Assembly (NCBI GenBank): GCA_963971425.1
Contig: OZ020525.1
Span: 12,406,187-12,470,186, forward strand
Length of the DNA stretch: 64,000 bases
Source: Bryoerythrophyllum caledonicum
Lineage: Eukaryota > Streptophyta > Bryopsida > Pottiales > Pottiaceae
Reading direction: 5' to 3'
Translations under genes and position numbers: made by a program
Part shown: piece after piece, positions 63,515 through 64,000 of the stretch
How positions within the stretch are numbered: position 1 is the first letter of the stretch
How the letters are laid out: every line of letters begins with the position of its first letter
The notes under the pieces: model-generated
What the model saw: only the letters and a program-made list of their open reading frames with translations
Databases searched by the model: none
What the model was told of the DNA's origin: nothing

Positions 63515-64000
63515 CTGCACACAAGTGTCACCAATGTTGCCAATGTCACCGATAGGAGTATTTAAAGCCAGTTTCTGAATCAGATGCTAGTTTCCATCCA
63601 GGAGCCCCCAACGCATGTAATGGAATCTACCAACTCAGAGACCAATGAAAATCCATACGTTTGCCATCCAGCAGCTGTTAGGTCCAGCACTCTCCGCAGC
63701 ACTGATGTGACTAATATCATGAGTCATTGCTCTGTATCAATCACGACAAGTCTAGTGTCTGTATGCTAAAGCAGGAGGGTACTTTTTGTAAGTGTGTAGA
63801 AGCACAATATTATTTTTTGCGTGGAATAAGTGATTACTTAAGAATATTTTGGAGAGGGATCTTCCTTTCAAACCAACAAGTCACGTTGAGGGATATGATG
63901 CCCAAAATCCAGAAACACCATATTCATTATATTGGGAGATTGGGAGCCTCCCAAAATATTATATGAAGCTTAAGTCAACCTAAATATGCAAATGTTTAGT
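63515..64000 (-). other. Probable intron of the aquaporin gene
   Basis: Upstream of the last aquaporin exon on the minus strand. No exon with aquaporin features is visible up to the window edge, so it is likely a long intron. Confidence 0.4.

Noticed and set aside
1-64000. tRNA, rRNA and other structured RNA genes
   Set aside because: I looked for tRNA-like A and B boxes and rRNA-like words and saw none convincing; a covariance-model scan would be needed to exclude them.

Overview
This is a nuclear scaffold from a plant (streptophyte). It has spliceosomal GT-AG introns, a plant NRT1/PTR transporter, plant-type Ty3/gypsy, Mutator-like (MULE) and hAT transposons, AT-rich spacers and a 200-N assembly gap at 61547-61746. 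A GlpF-like aquaporin exon at the right end argues for a non-seed lineage (GlpF-like intrinsic proteins are known from mosses), but the species cannot be fixed from sequence alone. Most of the window is accessory DNA. Only two long genes have a complete, spliceable reading frame: the ParB/methyltransferase-like gene (9573-17202) and the NPF transporter (41433-44388).

Layout. 1-20.7 kb: a decayed Ty3/gypsy pol fragment (1-1904) followed by a downstream coiled-coil ORF. That ORF is split by a 14.6-kb MULE (4083-18683). The MULE has 65-bp imperfect terminal inverted repeats and a 10-bp target-site duplication, and the host ORF continues in frame across the site when the element is removed on paper. 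The MULE carries two divergent genes: a broken transposase (SWIM zinc finger, two SUMO-interaction-like motifs) on the minus strand, and an intact 12-exon, 1231-aa gene on the plus strand. The second gene joins a ParB/sulfiredoxin-like DGNHR domain to an N4/N6 DNA-methyltransferase-like domain. A 14-bp palindrome, TGCCGATATCGGCA and variants, recurs about a dozen times inside this element and was not seen elsewhere in the window. This is the best candidate for an undescribed system: a MULE with a ParB/methylase-like cargo and a private palindromic site family, comparable in logic to the VANDAL/VANC anti-silencing MULEs of Arabidopsis.

20.7-41 kb: gene-poor DNA with minisatellites, a weak two-exon gene model, a leucine-rich-repeat fragment, a 2.3-kb element with ~540-bp terminal inverted repeats, a Tourist-like MITE nested in the terminus of a CACTA-like element, pogo-like MITEs with TA target sites, three loci of an unusual 11-bp tandem repeat, and a ~650-bp dispersed repeat family.

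41.4-46 kb: ordinary gene space. It holds a complete five-exon NPF transporter with substitutions at two proton-coupling positions, and a possible small Cys-rich protein gene with a TATA box.

49-61.5 kb: a cluster of decayed genes separated by five arrays of one 21-bp GC-rich repeat. These are a hAT transposase, three diverged copies of an unrecognised coiled-coil family, a RING-finger ORF and a protein-kinase-like ORF. Two of the paralogs share a conserved 5' leader. 61.7-64 kb: a GC-rich degenerate array and the last exon of the GlpF-like aquaporin.
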